Source of the DNA: Alphaproteobacteria bacterium
Lineage (GTDB): Bacteria > Pseudomonadota > Alphaproteobacteria > SHVZ01
Direction of reading: 5' to 3'
DNA length: 64,000 bases
Assembly (NCBI GenBank): GCA_009694025.1
Contig: SHVZ01000001.1
Location: 1 to 64,000, forward strand
The position numbers and the translations under genes were made by a program. Positions 17,570 to 25,960 of this stretch are shown here, piece by piece (the stretch's first letter is position 1; each line of letters opens with the position of its first letter). The notes below the pieces were generated by a model. That model did no database searches and was not told the origin of the DNA. It was given only the letters and a program-made list of their open reading frames with translations.

Positions 17570-20203
17570 ATGACCGCCGCGCCGTATGCGATCCGCCGCG
17601 AAGACTACACGCCGCCGCCCTTCCTGATCGATTTCATCGACCTCAAGATCGACCTCGGCAAGGAGTCGACCGAGGTTGCCTCCCGGCTGGCCATCCGCCG
17701 CAACCCGGCAGCGGCCTCCCGGGTCGCCGACCTCGTCCTCGATGGGAAGAAGCTCGAGTTGGTCTCGGTCCTGCTCGACGACCAACCGCCGACCCACGAG
17801 GCAGGCCCGGAATCTCTGACCCTCCGCGACGTGCCCGACCGCTTCGTCCTCAACGTCACGACCCGGATCCGCCCGAAGGACAATACCGAGTTGACCGGGC
17901 TCTACGTCTCCAAAGACATGTACTGCACGCAATGCGAGGCCGAGGGTTTTCGCCGCATCACCTATTTCCTCGACCGTCCGGACGTGATGTCGCGCTACAC
18001 CACGACCATTGTCGCCGATCGAGCTGCGGTGCCGGTGCTGCTCTCCAACGGCAACCTGGTCGCCTCGGGCGACCTCGGCGAGGGCCGGCATTTCGCCAAG
18101 TGGGAGGACCCCTTCCCCAAGCCCGCATACCTTTTCGCGCTGGTCGCCGGCCCGCTCGAGCCGCTCGACGACCGCTTCGTCACCCGCTCCGGCCGCGAGG
18201 TCAGCCTGCACATCTACGTCCGTCCGGGCGACGTCAAGCGCTGCCGCCACGCCATGGACTCGCTTAAGAAGTCGATGAAGTGGGACGAGGATGTCTACGG
18301 CCTCGAATACGATCTCGACGTCTTCATGGTCGTCGCCGTCGACGACTTCAACATGGGCGCGATGGAGAACAAGGGCCTCAACATCTTTAACTCGAAGCTG
18401 GTGTTGGCCGATCCGGAGACGGCGACCGACGCCGACTACCATGCGATCGAGGCGGTGATCGCGCATGAGTATTTCCACAACTGGACCGGCAACCGGGTGA
18501 CCTGCCGGGACTGGTTCCAGCTCTCGCTCAAGGAGGGCCTGACTGTCTTCCGCGACCAACAATTCTCCGCCGACATGGGCTCGGCGGCGACCGGCCGGAT
18601 CGGCGAGGTCAAGAGCTTGAGGGCCAGCCAGTTTCCGGAAGATGCGAGTCCGATGGCGCATCCGGTGCGCCCCGACTCCTACATCGAGATCAACAATTTC
18701 TACACCGCGACCGTCTATCAGAAGGGCGCCGAGGTCGTCCGCATGCAGCACACGCTGCTCGGCCATGACGGCTTCCGCAGGGGAATGGATCTCTACATCC
18801 AGCGCCATGACGGCCAGGCGGTCACCTGCGACGACTTCGTCCAAGCGATGCAGGACGCCTCCGGCGTCGACCTCACGCAGTTCCGGCTGTGGTACGCCCA
18901 GGCGGGAACGCCGGAGCTGGAGGTCGACGGCGCCTACGACGCGGCGGCCAGGCGCTATACGATGACGGTCGGCCAGAATCTGGCGTCGGCTCCTGGCCAG
19001 CCGCACAAGAAGCCCCTGCATATCCCGCTCGCAGTCGGCCTCCTCGACCGGGCCGGGCGCGACCTGCCGCTGCGCCTCGCCGGCGAGACCGCCGCCACCG
19101 GCCTGACCCGGGTCCTCGACATCCGCGGCGAGCACGACGTCTTCACCTTCGAGGATGTGCCGGAGGCGCCGGCCGCCTCGCTGCTTCGGGGCTTCTCGGC
19201 TCCGGTCAAGCTGACCGCGCCGCGGTCTGACCAGGAGCTCACCTTCCTGATGGCCCATGACAGCGATCCGTTCGCCCGCTGGGAGGCCGGCCAGCAGCTC
19301 GCCGCCAAGCTGATCCTCGGCATGGTCGCGGATCGCAAGGCCGGGCAGCCGATGACGGTGCCCGAGGCCTTTGTCGGCGCTGTTCGCCGCACCCTCGACG
19401 ATCAGCGGCTCGACCGGGCGCTGGTCGCCGACGCCTCGACCCTGCCCGGCATCGCCTACCTCGGCGAGATGATGGCGGAGATCGACATCGACGGCCTCTG
19501 GGCCGCCCGCGAGCATCTGAGGAAGACCCTGGCGAAGCACCTTTCCGACCGCTGGGGGGGGCTCTACGAGGCCAATCGGGCGACGGGCGGCTACCGCTAC
19601 GCGGCCGAGGATGTCGGCCGCCGCAGCCTCCGCAACGTCTGCCTCTCCTATCTCACCGCCGAGGACGGGCGCGATGCGCGGCGACGCGCGGCCCTCCATT
19701 TCGAGACCGCCACCAACATGACCGACGCCGTCGCCGGGCTCGGACGCCTGACCGAGCTCGGGGGGATCGAGGGCGAAACCGCGCTCGCCCGCTTCCACGA
19801 CCGCTGGAAGGGCGAGGCCCTGGTGCTGGACAAGTGGTTCGCGATCCAGGCCTCGGCCGCGTCCGCCGACGCCCTCGACCGGGTGCGTAGACTGACCGGA
19901 CACCGGGCTTATGACGCCAGGAACCCGAACCGCATCCGCGCACTGGTCGGCACCTTCGCCAACGGCAACCCGGTCCGCTTCCACGATGTCTCCGGCGGCG
20001 GCTATCGGTTCCTTGCGGAGCAAGTGATCGCGATCGACAAGTTCAATCCGCAGGTGGCGGCCCGCCTGGTCGGCCCGCTCGGCCGCGGGCGGCGCTACGA
20101 CAAGGGCCGCCAGGCGCTGATGCGAGCCGAGCTCGAACGGATCGTCGCCGAGCCCGGCCTGTCGCGCGATGTTTTCGAGATCGCGTCCAAGAGCCTGGAC
20201 TAG
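17570..20203 (+). CDS. pepN: Aminopeptidase N (PepN, M1 family), 877 aa
   Basis: A cytoplasmic zinc aminopeptidase that trims N-terminal residues from peptides. The exopeptidase motif GAMEN is at about residues 263-267. The zinc site HEYFHNWTGNR is at about 299-309 (H299, H303) with the third ligand E322 in SLKEGLT. The length matches the bacterial PepN type with the long C-terminal helical domain. I prefer the ATG at 17570 because GAGG lies 6 bases upstream; the track start two codons earlier abuts that site. The 3' end overlaps convergent chrB by 4 bases. Confidence 0.94.
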   Translation: MTAAPYAIRREDYTPPPFLIDFIDLKIDLGKESTEVASRLAIRRNPAAASRVADLVLDGKKLELVSVLLDDQPPTHEAGPESLTLRDVPDRFVLNVTTRIRPKDNTELTGLYVSKDMYCTQCEAEGFRRITYFLDRPDVMSRYTTTIVADRAAVPVLLSNGNLVASGDLGEGRHFAKWEDPFPKPAYLFALVAGPLEPLDDRFVTRSGREVSLHIYVRPGDVKRCRHAMDSLKKSMKWDEDVYGLEYDLDVFMVVAVDDFNMGAMENKGLNIFNSKLVLADPETATDADYHAIEAVIAHEYFHNWTGNRVTCRDWFQLSLKEGLTVFRDQQFSADMGSAATGRIGEVKSLRASQFPEDASPMAHPVRPDSYIEINNFYTATVYQKGAEVVRMQHTLLGHDGFRRGMDLYIQRHDGQAVTCDDFVQAMQDASGVDLTQFRLWYAQAGTPELEVDGAYDAAARRYTMTVGQNLASAPGQPHKKPLHIPLAVGLLDRAGRDLPLRLAGETAATGLTRVLDIRGEHDVFTFEDVPEAPAASLLRGFSAPVKLTAPRSDQELTFLMAHDSDPFARWEAGQQLAAKLILGMVADRKAGQPMTVPEAFVGAVRRTLDDQRLDRALVADASTLPGIAYLGEMMAEIDIDGLWAAREHLRKTLAKHLSDRWGGLYEANRATGGYRYAAEDVGRRSLRNVCLSYLTAEDGRDARRRAALHFETATNMTDAVAGLGRLTELGGIEGETALARFHDRWKGEALVLDKWFAIQASAASADALDRVRRLTGHRAYDARNPNRIRALVGTFANGNPVRFHDVSGGGYRFLAEQVIAIDKFNPQVAARLVGPLGRGRRYDKGRQALMRAELERIVAEPGLSRDVFEIASKSLD

Positions 20204-21135
20204 GGCTTGCCGCTGAAATGCCGATAGAGGCCGTCAAGAAGGGCGCCGCCTTTCTCGAGGCGGGTTTCGTCGGTGTCGTCGCCGGCGGCGATACCTGCGA
20301 AGGCGAGCGCCAGGCCGGCCGCCTCCGGGCGGCCGAACTTGCCGTCCTTCAGGTCGATGTCGTGGACGATCTCGGCAAGCGCCGTGAGCGCCAGATCGTC
20401 GCGACCGAGGCGAAGGGTCAACACCTCGAAGGTGCACCGATCGCCCTCGTGGGTGAACTCGCCGTCGTAGGTGTCGAAGCGGAGCTCCCCCGACTTCGGC
20501 GAATAGCCTTGGGGCGCGACGAACTTGAAGCGCGCCTTGGGATCGATGAACCGGCGGATCAGCCAGGCCGACGCGATGCGATCGACCTGGACGCCCCGCC
20601 GCGTCACCCACACGCGTTCGGTCAGGCCGGCGAGCGCATCGGGAACCGGTGACGGTCCGCCGCCGAGCCTCTGCTCGAGCTCGCCGAGAAGCCCATCGAC
20701 GGCCTCGCGGCCCTCGCTGCCGAAGAAGTCGATCCGACGGACCTCCTCGAAGCGCCGACGCAGCCGGGAGAGACGCCCGCGTGGGTCCTCGGCGCCCGCG
20801 TCCAGGCGCCGCGCCTCCTCGGCGATCTCGGCGTAGTCGGCGTCGCGGGCGGCGAGGAACAGGGCCCGGGCCTCGCCGTCGCCGATTCCGTCGATGAGGC
20901 GCGCCTCGCAGATCGATGCCTCACCGCCGCCCTCGACGATCTCGCGCCGGAGCCATTGCAGGTCTTCGAGCGCCTCGGCCGACGCCGGCAGGACGTAGAC
21001 CGCGTTCTTCAGCGAGACGGCGCCGATCGCTTGGAGCCGCCGCCAGGTCTTGACGCGCAGATAGGCCGGCTTCGGCGGAATCTGGTGGAACAGCAGGAGC
21101 CAGCGGAGATCCGCCGGCGGGTCGGCCTCGGGCAT
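20200..21135 (-). CDS. chrB: Chromate-resistance protein ChrB (regulatory/sensing), 311 aa
   Basis: ChrB proteins accompany ChrA and are reported as chromate-sensitive regulators of chr operons. The N-terminal half (DLRWLLLFHQIPPKPAYLRV to about residue 165) resembles the ChrB N-terminal domain. The C-terminal half carries the ChrB C-terminal signature VDRIASAWLIRRFIDPKARF and FDTYDGEFTHEGDRCTFEVL. The gene is divergent from the SOD-rhodanese/ChrB-C/chrA operon. A TATAAT box on its strand ends 6 bases before the ATG, so its mRNA may be leaderless. The operator between them is the natural target for self-regulation. Confidence 0.88.
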   Translation of the reverse strand: MPEADPPADLRWLLLFHQIPPKPAYLRVKTWRRLQAIGAVSLKNAVYVLPASAEALEDLQWLRREIVEGGGEASICEARLIDGIGDGEARALFLAARDADYAEIAEEARRLDAGAEDPRGRLSRLRRRFEEVRRIDFFGSEGREAVDGLLGELEQRLGGGPSPVPDALAGLTERVWVTRRGVQVDRIASAWLIRRFIDPKARFKFVAPQGYSPKSGELRFDTYDGEFTHEGDRCTFEVLTLRLGRDDLALTALAEIVHDIDLKDGKFGRPEAAGLALAFAGIAAGDDTDETRLEKGGALLDGLYRHFSGKP

Positions 21136-21141
21136 GGTGCC

Positions 21142-21202
21142 ATTATAAGAGAAGCGTGGATGAAAGATACACTTGTATCTTGCGAGATACGTGTGCTATA
21201 TA
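21142..21202. promoter_or_regulatory. Divergent chr promoter-operator with palindrome and leaderless starts
   Basis: AAGATAC-ACTT-GTATCTT at 21164-21181 is a perfect 7-bp inverted repeat, and a third GATAC copy follows at 21186-21190. Leftward: TATAAT (minus strand, 21147-21142) six bases before the chrB ATG, with its -35 position in the palindrome. Rightward: TTGTAT (21173-21178) and TATATA (21197-21202), again six bases before the ATG at 21209. Neither gene has a Shine-Dalgarno sequence, so both transcripts would start at or next to the start codon. One bound regulator would block both promoters. Confidence 0.65.
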
Positions 21203-21208
21203 GACGCC

Positions 21209-22129
21209 ATGACACACGCCATTACCCCCCTCGCCTTCAAGCCGAGCCGCCTCGACGGCCTCTCGGCCAAGCTGGTCTCTAGCCATTACGTCAACAACTA
21301 CGGCGGCGCGGTCCGTCGGCTGAACGCGATCGAGGCGAGGCTCGCGGCCCTCGATCTCGCCGCCGAACCCGGCTTTGTCGTCAACGGCATCGCTCGCGAG
21401 GCGCTGATCGCCCACAACTCGATGGTGCTGCATGAGGTGCATTTCGACGGGCTCGGCGGCACCGGCGCCCCGGGAGGAGCGGTCGCCGACGCACTCGCCC
21501 GCGACTTCCAGGGTGTGGAGCGCTGGCAGCGCGCCTTTGCCGCCATGGGCAAGGCGCTCGCCGGCGGCTCCGGATGGGTGATCCTCGCCTGGTCGCGGCG
21601 GGCAAACCGCCTGGTGAACCAATGGGCCGCCGATCATGCGCACGTGTTGGCCGATGCCGAGCCGATCCTGGCCCTCGACATGTACGAGCACGCCTATCAC
21701 CAGGACTTCGGCGCCGACGCCGGGCGCTATGTCGACACGGTCCTGCGCAACCTGCATTGGGGCCGGATCTCCGCTCGCTACGAGATGGCCCGCGCGCGGC
21801 GTACCGTGTCGCCTGCCGCTGCCGGCGTGCCCGTCGAGGCGGTCCTCGCCGATCGCGAATCGGTTCTGCTCGTCGACGTCCGCCTTCCCGACGACTACGC
21901 CGCCTCGGGCCTCCGCATGCCCGGTGTCGCCTGGCACGATCCGAGCAGGGTCGAAGAGTGGGGCCGGCACCTCTCGCGCGGTCGCCGGGTGGTCGTCTCC
22001 TGCGTCTACGGCTTCGAGGTCAGCCTCGAAGCCGCCGCCGCGCTCCGGCGCCTTGGATTCGATGCCGACATCCTGTCTGGAGGCCTCGCCGCCTGGCGGG
22101 CCGCCGGTGGCCCGGTCGAACCGATCTGA
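21209..22129 (+). CDS. Fe/Mn superoxide dismutase fused to a rhodanese domain, 306 aa
   Basis: Residues 1-200 are an iron/manganese SOD. Metal ligands fit the family at H26 (SSHYVNNY), H75 (MVLHEVHF), and D157 and H161 in LALDMYEHAYHQ. Residues about 205-306 are a rhodanese domain with the likely active cysteine C265 in VVVSCVYGFEVS and the GGLAAWRAAGGP end. SOD-like proteins occur in chr clusters (ChrC) and would remove superoxide made when chromate is reduced; the rhodanese part may bind or transfer sulfane sulfur or sense thiol state. The start is ATG 21209; the track start at 21173 lies upstream of the promoter. Confidence 0.87.
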   Translation: MTHAITPLAFKPSRLDGLSAKLVSSHYVNNYGGAVRRLNAIEARLAALDLAAEPGFVVNGIAREALIAHNSMVLHEVHFDGLGGTGAPGGAVADALARDFQGVERWQRAFAAMGKALAGGSGWVILAWSRRANRLVNQWAADHAHVLADAEPILALDMYEHAYHQDFGADAGRYVDTVLRNLHWGRISARYEMARARRTVSPAAAGVPVEAVLADRESVLLVDVRLPDDYAASGLRMPGVAWHDPSRVEEWGRHLSRGRRVVVSCVYGFEVSLEAAAALRRLGFDADILSGGLAAWRAAGGPVEPI

Positions 22130-22147
22130 CAAAGTGGAGCGCATCCG

Positions 22148-22600
22148 ATGAAATGGATCACCCGCGAACGACCCAAGATCGACCGTATCGCCTGTCCATG
22201 GCTGGTCGAGCGCTTCATCGACAGGGAAGCGGAGTTCCTCTACGTGCCCGCGAACCAGGTCCGGACCATCGCGGCCGAAACCGGCGCCATCCCCTACGAT
22301 GTGCCCGACGTCGAGCTCAGCCACGTCGGTCCGCTCTGCAGCTTCGATGCCTTCCTCGAGAAGTACCGGCTCTACGACCCGGCGCTTCAGGATCTCGCCG
22401 TCATCGTCCGCGGCGCCGACACGGGCCATCCGGAGCTGTCACCGCAGTCGCCGGGGTTGCTTGCCGTCTCGCTCGGCCTCTCCCGCGTCTTCTCCGACGA
22501 TCACGAAATGCTTCGCCACGGCATGGTTCTCTATGATGCGCTCTATGCCTGGTGCCGCGAAGGACGAGGAGAAACCCATGGCTGGCCGCCCGCCGCATGA
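22148..22600 (+). CDS. ChrB C-terminal-domain protein, 150 aa
   Basis: A stand-alone version of the ChrB C-terminal domain: KIDRIACPWLVERFIDREAE matches the VDRIASAWLIRRFIDP region of the neighbouring full-length ChrB, and a histidine-containing helix (DDHEMLRHGMVLYDALYAW) ends it. Such proteins are annotated as chromate-resistance proteins; their biochemical role is unclear. It follows the SOD-rhodanese gene by 18 bases and its TGA overlaps the chrA start (ATGA), so it is translationally coupled to the transporter. Confidence 0.82.
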   Translation: MKWITRERPKIDRIACPWLVERFIDREAEFLYVPANQVRTIAAETGAIPYDVPDVELSHVGPLCSFDAFLEKYRLYDPALQDLAVIVRGADTGHPELSPQSPGLLAVSLGLSRVFSDDHEMLRHGMVLYDALYAWCREGRGETHGWPPAA

Positions 22601-23931
22601 CCAAACCTAGCTTCGGAGAGGCCTTCCGCCTCTGGGCCAAGCTCGGCTTCATCAATTTCGGCGGGCCTGCCGCCCAGATCGCGATGATGCACCGGATGCT
22701 GGTCGACGAGCGGCGCTGGGTCGGGGAGACCCGGTTCCTGCACGCCCTCAACTACTGCACGCTGCTGCCGGGGCCCGAGGCCCAGCAGCTCGCCACCTAC
22801 ATCGGCTGGCTCCTGCACCGGACCTTGGGCGGCATCGTCGCAGGCTCGATGTTCATTCTGCCGGGCTTCCTCTGCGTCATGGCGTTGTCCTGGCTCTATG
22901 CCGTCCATGGCGACGTTCCGCTCGTCTCCGCGCTCTTCTATGGCCTCCAAGCAGCGATCCTCGCCATCGTCTTCCAGGCGGTGGTCCGCATCGGCAAGCG
23001 CGCGCTCGGGAATCGGGCGATGGTGACGCTGGCGGCGCTCGCCTTCGTCGCCCTGTTCTTCCTTCAGGTGCCATTCCCGCTGGTGGTAGGCACCGCCGCC
23101 GCCGCGGGATTCCTTGGTCATCGCTTCGCGCCCGAGCTGTTCAAAGGATCTGGGCACGGCGGCGGCGGCGGCGCTGCCGACAAAGTGCTCGAGGACGGTG
23201 CCGACCATCTGACCCCGAGCACTGGCCATACCGTCGCCGTCGCCCTTATCGGAGGCGCTCTCTGGCTCGGCCCGGTCGCTATCCTGTGGATCATCTTCGG
23301 CTGGCAGTCGACCTGGACCCAGCTTGGCGTGTTCTTCTCGGAAATGGCGGTGGTGACCTTCGGCGGCGCCTATGCCGTCCTCGCTTATGTCGCTCAGGAG
23401 GCGGTCAACCAATACGGCTGGCTCGAGCCGGAGGAGATGCTGTCCGGCCTGGCGCTCGCCGAGACGACGCCGGGCCCGCTGATCCTGGTCGTCCAGTTCG
23501 TCGGGTTTCTCGCCGGATATCGCGACCCAGGCACCCTCGACCCGAGCCTTGCCGGCGCGCTGGCGGCGACGCTGGTCGTCTGGGTCACCTTCGTTCCGTC
23601 GTTTCTCTGGATCCTGGTCGGCGCGCCCTACATCGAGCGGCTGCGCGGGCTCCCTCGGCTCGATGCGGCGCTGACCGCGATCACCGCGGCGATCGTCGGC
23701 GTCATCCTCAACCTCGCCATCTGGTTCGCCCTCCATGTCGTCTTCGCCGAGGTGCGGTTCGTCGACATCGGCTGGATCCATCTGCCGCGGCCGAACTGGG
23801 CGACCCTCGACCCGGCGGCGGTCACACTCGCGCTCGCCTCGGCGATTGCCTTGTTCCGCTTCAACCGCGGCGTCGTGGAGACGCTGGCGGGAGCCGCCGT
23901 CCTCGGGATGGCGTGGCGCCTGCTGGTCTAG
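22597..23931 (+). CDS. chrA: Chromate transporter ChrA (long-chain CHR family), 444 aa
   Basis: This inner-membrane exporter of chromate has two homologous halves. Half one begins FRLWAKLGFINFGGPAAQIA and contains CTLLPGPEAQQLATYIGWLL. Half two contains VVTFGGAYAVLAYVAQE and LAETTPGPLILVVQFVGF. These are the duplicated FGGP/FGGAYA and PGP motifs of the family. The ATG at 22597 overlaps the previous stop; the track start at 22552 would overlap it by 49 bases. It is the last gene of the SOD-rhodanese/ChrB-C/chrA operon. Confidence 0.94.
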   Translation: MTKPSFGEAFRLWAKLGFINFGGPAAQIAMMHRMLVDERRWVGETRFLHALNYCTLLPGPEAQQLATYIGWLLHRTLGGIVAGSMFILPGFLCVMALSWLYAVHGDVPLVSALFYGLQAAILAIVFQAVVRIGKRALGNRAMVTLAALAFVALFFLQVPFPLVVGTAAAAGFLGHRFAPELFKGSGHGGGGGAADKVLEDGADHLTPSTGHTVAVALIGGALWLGPVAILWIIFGWQSTWTQLGVFFSEMAVVTFGGAYAVLAYVAQEAVNQYGWLEPEEMLSGLALAETTPGPLILVVQFVGFLAGYRDPGTLDPSLAGALAATLVVWVTFVPSFLWILVGAPYIERLRGLPRLDAALTAITAAIVGVILNLAIWFALHVVFAEVRFVDIGWIHLPRPNWATLDPAAVTLALASAIALFRFNRGVVETLAGAAVLGMAWRLLV

Positions 23932-24116
23932 GACGCGCGGCGTCCGATCTCGGTCCGCAGTGTGTCCGGTACGTCGACTCCGTCGGCCCGCGCCTTCTTG
24001 CGCAGCTTCAACCGCCGGTCGCCGGGGAGGCGGACGCCCGGCTGCCCGGCCATCGCCTGGAACAGGATCTCCGCCTGGGCGGCGACCATGATCTTGCCGC
24101 GGGTGACCTTGCTCAA
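23928..24116 (-). pseudogene. C-terminal remnant of an Ldh_2-family (malate/L-lactate/sulfolactate) dehydrogenase
   Basis: The 62-aa reading contains AEILFQAMAGQPGVRLPGDR and KARADGVDVPDTLRTEI. This is the C-terminal end of the NAD(P)-dependent Ldh_2 family (about 340 aa normally; includes ComC-type sulfolactate dehydrogenase). The catalytic and cofactor regions are missing. The ORF opens with TTG overlapping the stop of the broken UxaA-like gene, so it is a deletion product rather than a functional gene. Its stop overlaps that of chrA. Confidence 0.6.
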
Positions 24117-25298
24117 TGACAGATCTCTGACGAGCGGTGGCCGAAGGACTCGGCACAGGTCAGCCGCCCGTTCGCCACCCAGGGGGTGATGTCGATGAGG
24201 GCGCCACCGGCCTTGTCGAAGTTCATCTGGCCGCGAAGGATGGCGGAGACGTCGAGGTCGATGTGCTCGCTCATCGGCCGGACGGTCCGCAGGTTGCCGG
24301 TACGCTTGATGACTGGGACGATCGGGTTGCCGATGACGTTGCCCTGCCCGGTCGGAAACAGGTGGACGGCGAACCCGGCCGCCGCCGACGTGTTCATGAA
24401 ATAGAGGCCGGGCCCCTCGGCCGGCGTCTCGCGGTCGGCCAGGACATCGACGAACTTGGCCTTCCGGCCGATCTTCTCGAGGTTGCCGACCGCCTTCCCT
24501 TCGACGGTGGTCAGCCCTCCGGCGATGTTGCCCTTGGTCGGCTGGCTGTCAGAGAGGTCGCTGGTCTTGTTCTTGAGGATCAGGTCGTTGTAGTCGGACC
24601 AGGTATTGAGGAACTTCTCCCGCACCTGCCTGGTGGCGGCGCGGCTGGCGCAGACTTGCTCGGACCCGGTCAGCTCCGAGGTCTCCCCGAAACAGGTGGT
24701 CATGTCGACGGCGTCGACCTTGTCGATGAAGTTGCCGACGGTCGGGTTGGCGGCAAGGCCGGAGGTCGTATCGCTCTCGCCGCACTTGACCGCGACCCAA
24801 AGATCGTCGGCGTTGCAGCGCTCGCGTTGGGCCTCGCCCGCCTCTTTCAGGAATTCCTCGGCCCGCCGGCTGGCCGCCGCGATGGTCTGGAGGTCGCCGT
24901 TGCCCTCGATCGCGAAGCCCTCGACCGGCTTGCCCGAGGCGCGGATGCCGTCGACGATCCGCTTGGTCCAGCCCGGCTCGGTGCCGACGACGCCACCGCG
25001 GCGACGTTCGGGTTGGTGCCCGTGCCGATCAGGGTGCGGAAATGGGGTTTCGGTCCGCGCCGAACTGCAACCGGCGGTGGCCGTGCGGGATCGCGAGGAC
25101 GCCTTTGATATTGTTGGCCACCGCCTCGCAGGCCGCGTTCGACAGGTCGTCGACCGGCAGCGCGATGGCGTGGCTACGGACCCCGACGCCGCCGTTCTCG
25201 CGCCGATAGCCCAGAACCGAAAGCACACCGCCGGGGCGCGCTTTCGCGGCACCCCGGCGGCTTGTTGCGGACACGGCGCTTGCGCGCCGAGCCGCCAT
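24113..25298 (-). pseudogene. UxaA/SuyB-like hydrolyase or sulfo-lyase, frameshifted
   Basis: Homology runs through three frames. [20 protein letters not shown] and [20 protein letters not shown] appear in ORF 25029-25298, which ends after [31 protein letters not shown] appears in a second frame. EPGWTKRIVDGIRASGKP and DLSDSQPTKGNIAGGLTT appear in ORF 24113-25252. This is the large domain of altronate/galactarate dehydratase-like proteins, which include sulfolactate sulfo-lyase SuyB. At least two frameshifts occur between about 24990 and 25060. The NTSAAAGFAVHLFPTGQGN region looks shortened by a dozen or so residues, and the C-terminus diverges after ESFGHR. It is non-functional as it stands. 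Confidence 0.78.
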
Positions 25299-25319
25299 TG
25301 TCGAAGGCTGAAGGGCCTA

Positions 25320-25439
25320 CTACTTCTTCTTCGCGGCCTTCCGCTTCGCCGGCTTCTTCTTCGCAGCGGCCTTCTTCTTGGCCGGCTTCTTGGAAGCGGC
25401 CTTCTTCGTGGATTTCTTCGCCTTCTTCTTAGCAGCCAT
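25320..25439 (-). CDS. Lys/Ala-rich basic mini-protein (histone H1-tail-like), 39 aa
   Basis: This ORF is too short for the track. From ATG 25439 it reads MAAKKKAKKSTKKAASKKPA and continues in the same style to KKK and two TAG stops. More than half the residues are lysine and the rest mostly alanine and proline, as in bacterial H1-like or Hc1-type DNA-binding tails. It begins two bases after the stop of the SuyA-like gene, so translation could be coupled. It lies where the N-terminus of the broken UxaA/SuyB gene would be expected, so it may be an extension of that protein cut off by the stops. The role is unknown. Confidence 0.5.
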   Translation of the reverse strand: MAAKKKAKKSTKKAASKKPAKKKAAAKKKPAKRKAAKKK

Positions 25440-25441
25440 GA

Positions 25442-25726
25442 TTACCACCTCTTTGTCTTGACGTTGTGGACGTGAACGTGACGGCCGAGGGTGATCGGAG
25501 CGACGGCGCGCCCGATGTTGTGGCCGTACTTAACGACGGTTTCATTGTTCTTGATATTTTCGAGCGCGATCCTGTGACCGAGGGGAACGTCGTCGAGGGC
25601 TTTGAGGGTGACGGCGTCTTCAGTGTCCATCACCAGGCCCGTGAGACTCTGTCCCTTGCGCACGTCTTCGACGACGATGACGCCAACTGTGTCAGCGCAA
25701 TTGTGCACAAGGAACGGAGGACCCAC
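25442..25726 (-). CDS. SAF-domain small subunit of a UxaA/SuyA-type (sulfo-)lyase, 94 aa
   Basis: MGPPFLVHNCADTVGVIVVE, followed by the SAF-fold core and the ending GRHVHVHNVKTKRW, matches the small SAF-domain component of altronate dehydratase-type enzymes, in particular SuyA of sulfolactate sulfo-lyase. It appears intact. The start is GTG 25726 with GGGGAG about 9 bases upstream. Its expected partner (large subunit) downstream is a frameshifted pseudogene, and an Ldh_2 remnant follows. The whole locus therefore looks like a decaying sulfolactate- or hexarate-type catabolic operon. SuyA versus UxaA N-domain cannot be settled from sequence alone. Confidence 0.7.
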   Translation of the reverse strand: MGPPFLVHNCADTVGVIVVEDVRKGQSLTGLVMDTEDAVTLKALDDVPLGHRIALENIKNNETVVKYGHNIGRAVAPITLGRHVHVHNVKTKRW

Positions 25727-25749
25727 GCCGTCTTTCTCCCCGCGATCAC

Positions 25750-25790
25750 GTCGAGACGTATGACAAGACGCAACAATTTTTCGTCTCGAC
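25750..25790. promoter_or_regulatory. Inverted repeat upstream of the SuyA-like gene
   Basis: GTCGAGACG (25750-25758) and CGTCTCGAC (25782-25790) are perfect 9-bp inverted arms with a 23-bp, AT-rich spacer containing AACAATTTTT. The element lies 24 bases upstream of the GTG start on the minus strand, where the promoter of the SuyA-like operon should be. A regulator binding site is the simplest reading; the protein that would bind is unknown. Confidence 0.45.
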
Positions 25791-25960
25791 AGGGGCAGCC
25801 TTACGTCGCATGCGCGCCTCTGTCAACGATTCGCAATGAAAGACCGGCGGCGGCAAGATGGTGTCAAGAACTGGCGGGTGCGACCGAGCGACCTCGTGAC
25901 GCGCGCATCGAACGATCCGCGATGAACCGCGACGAGATGTGGCATGATCGATCGAACATC

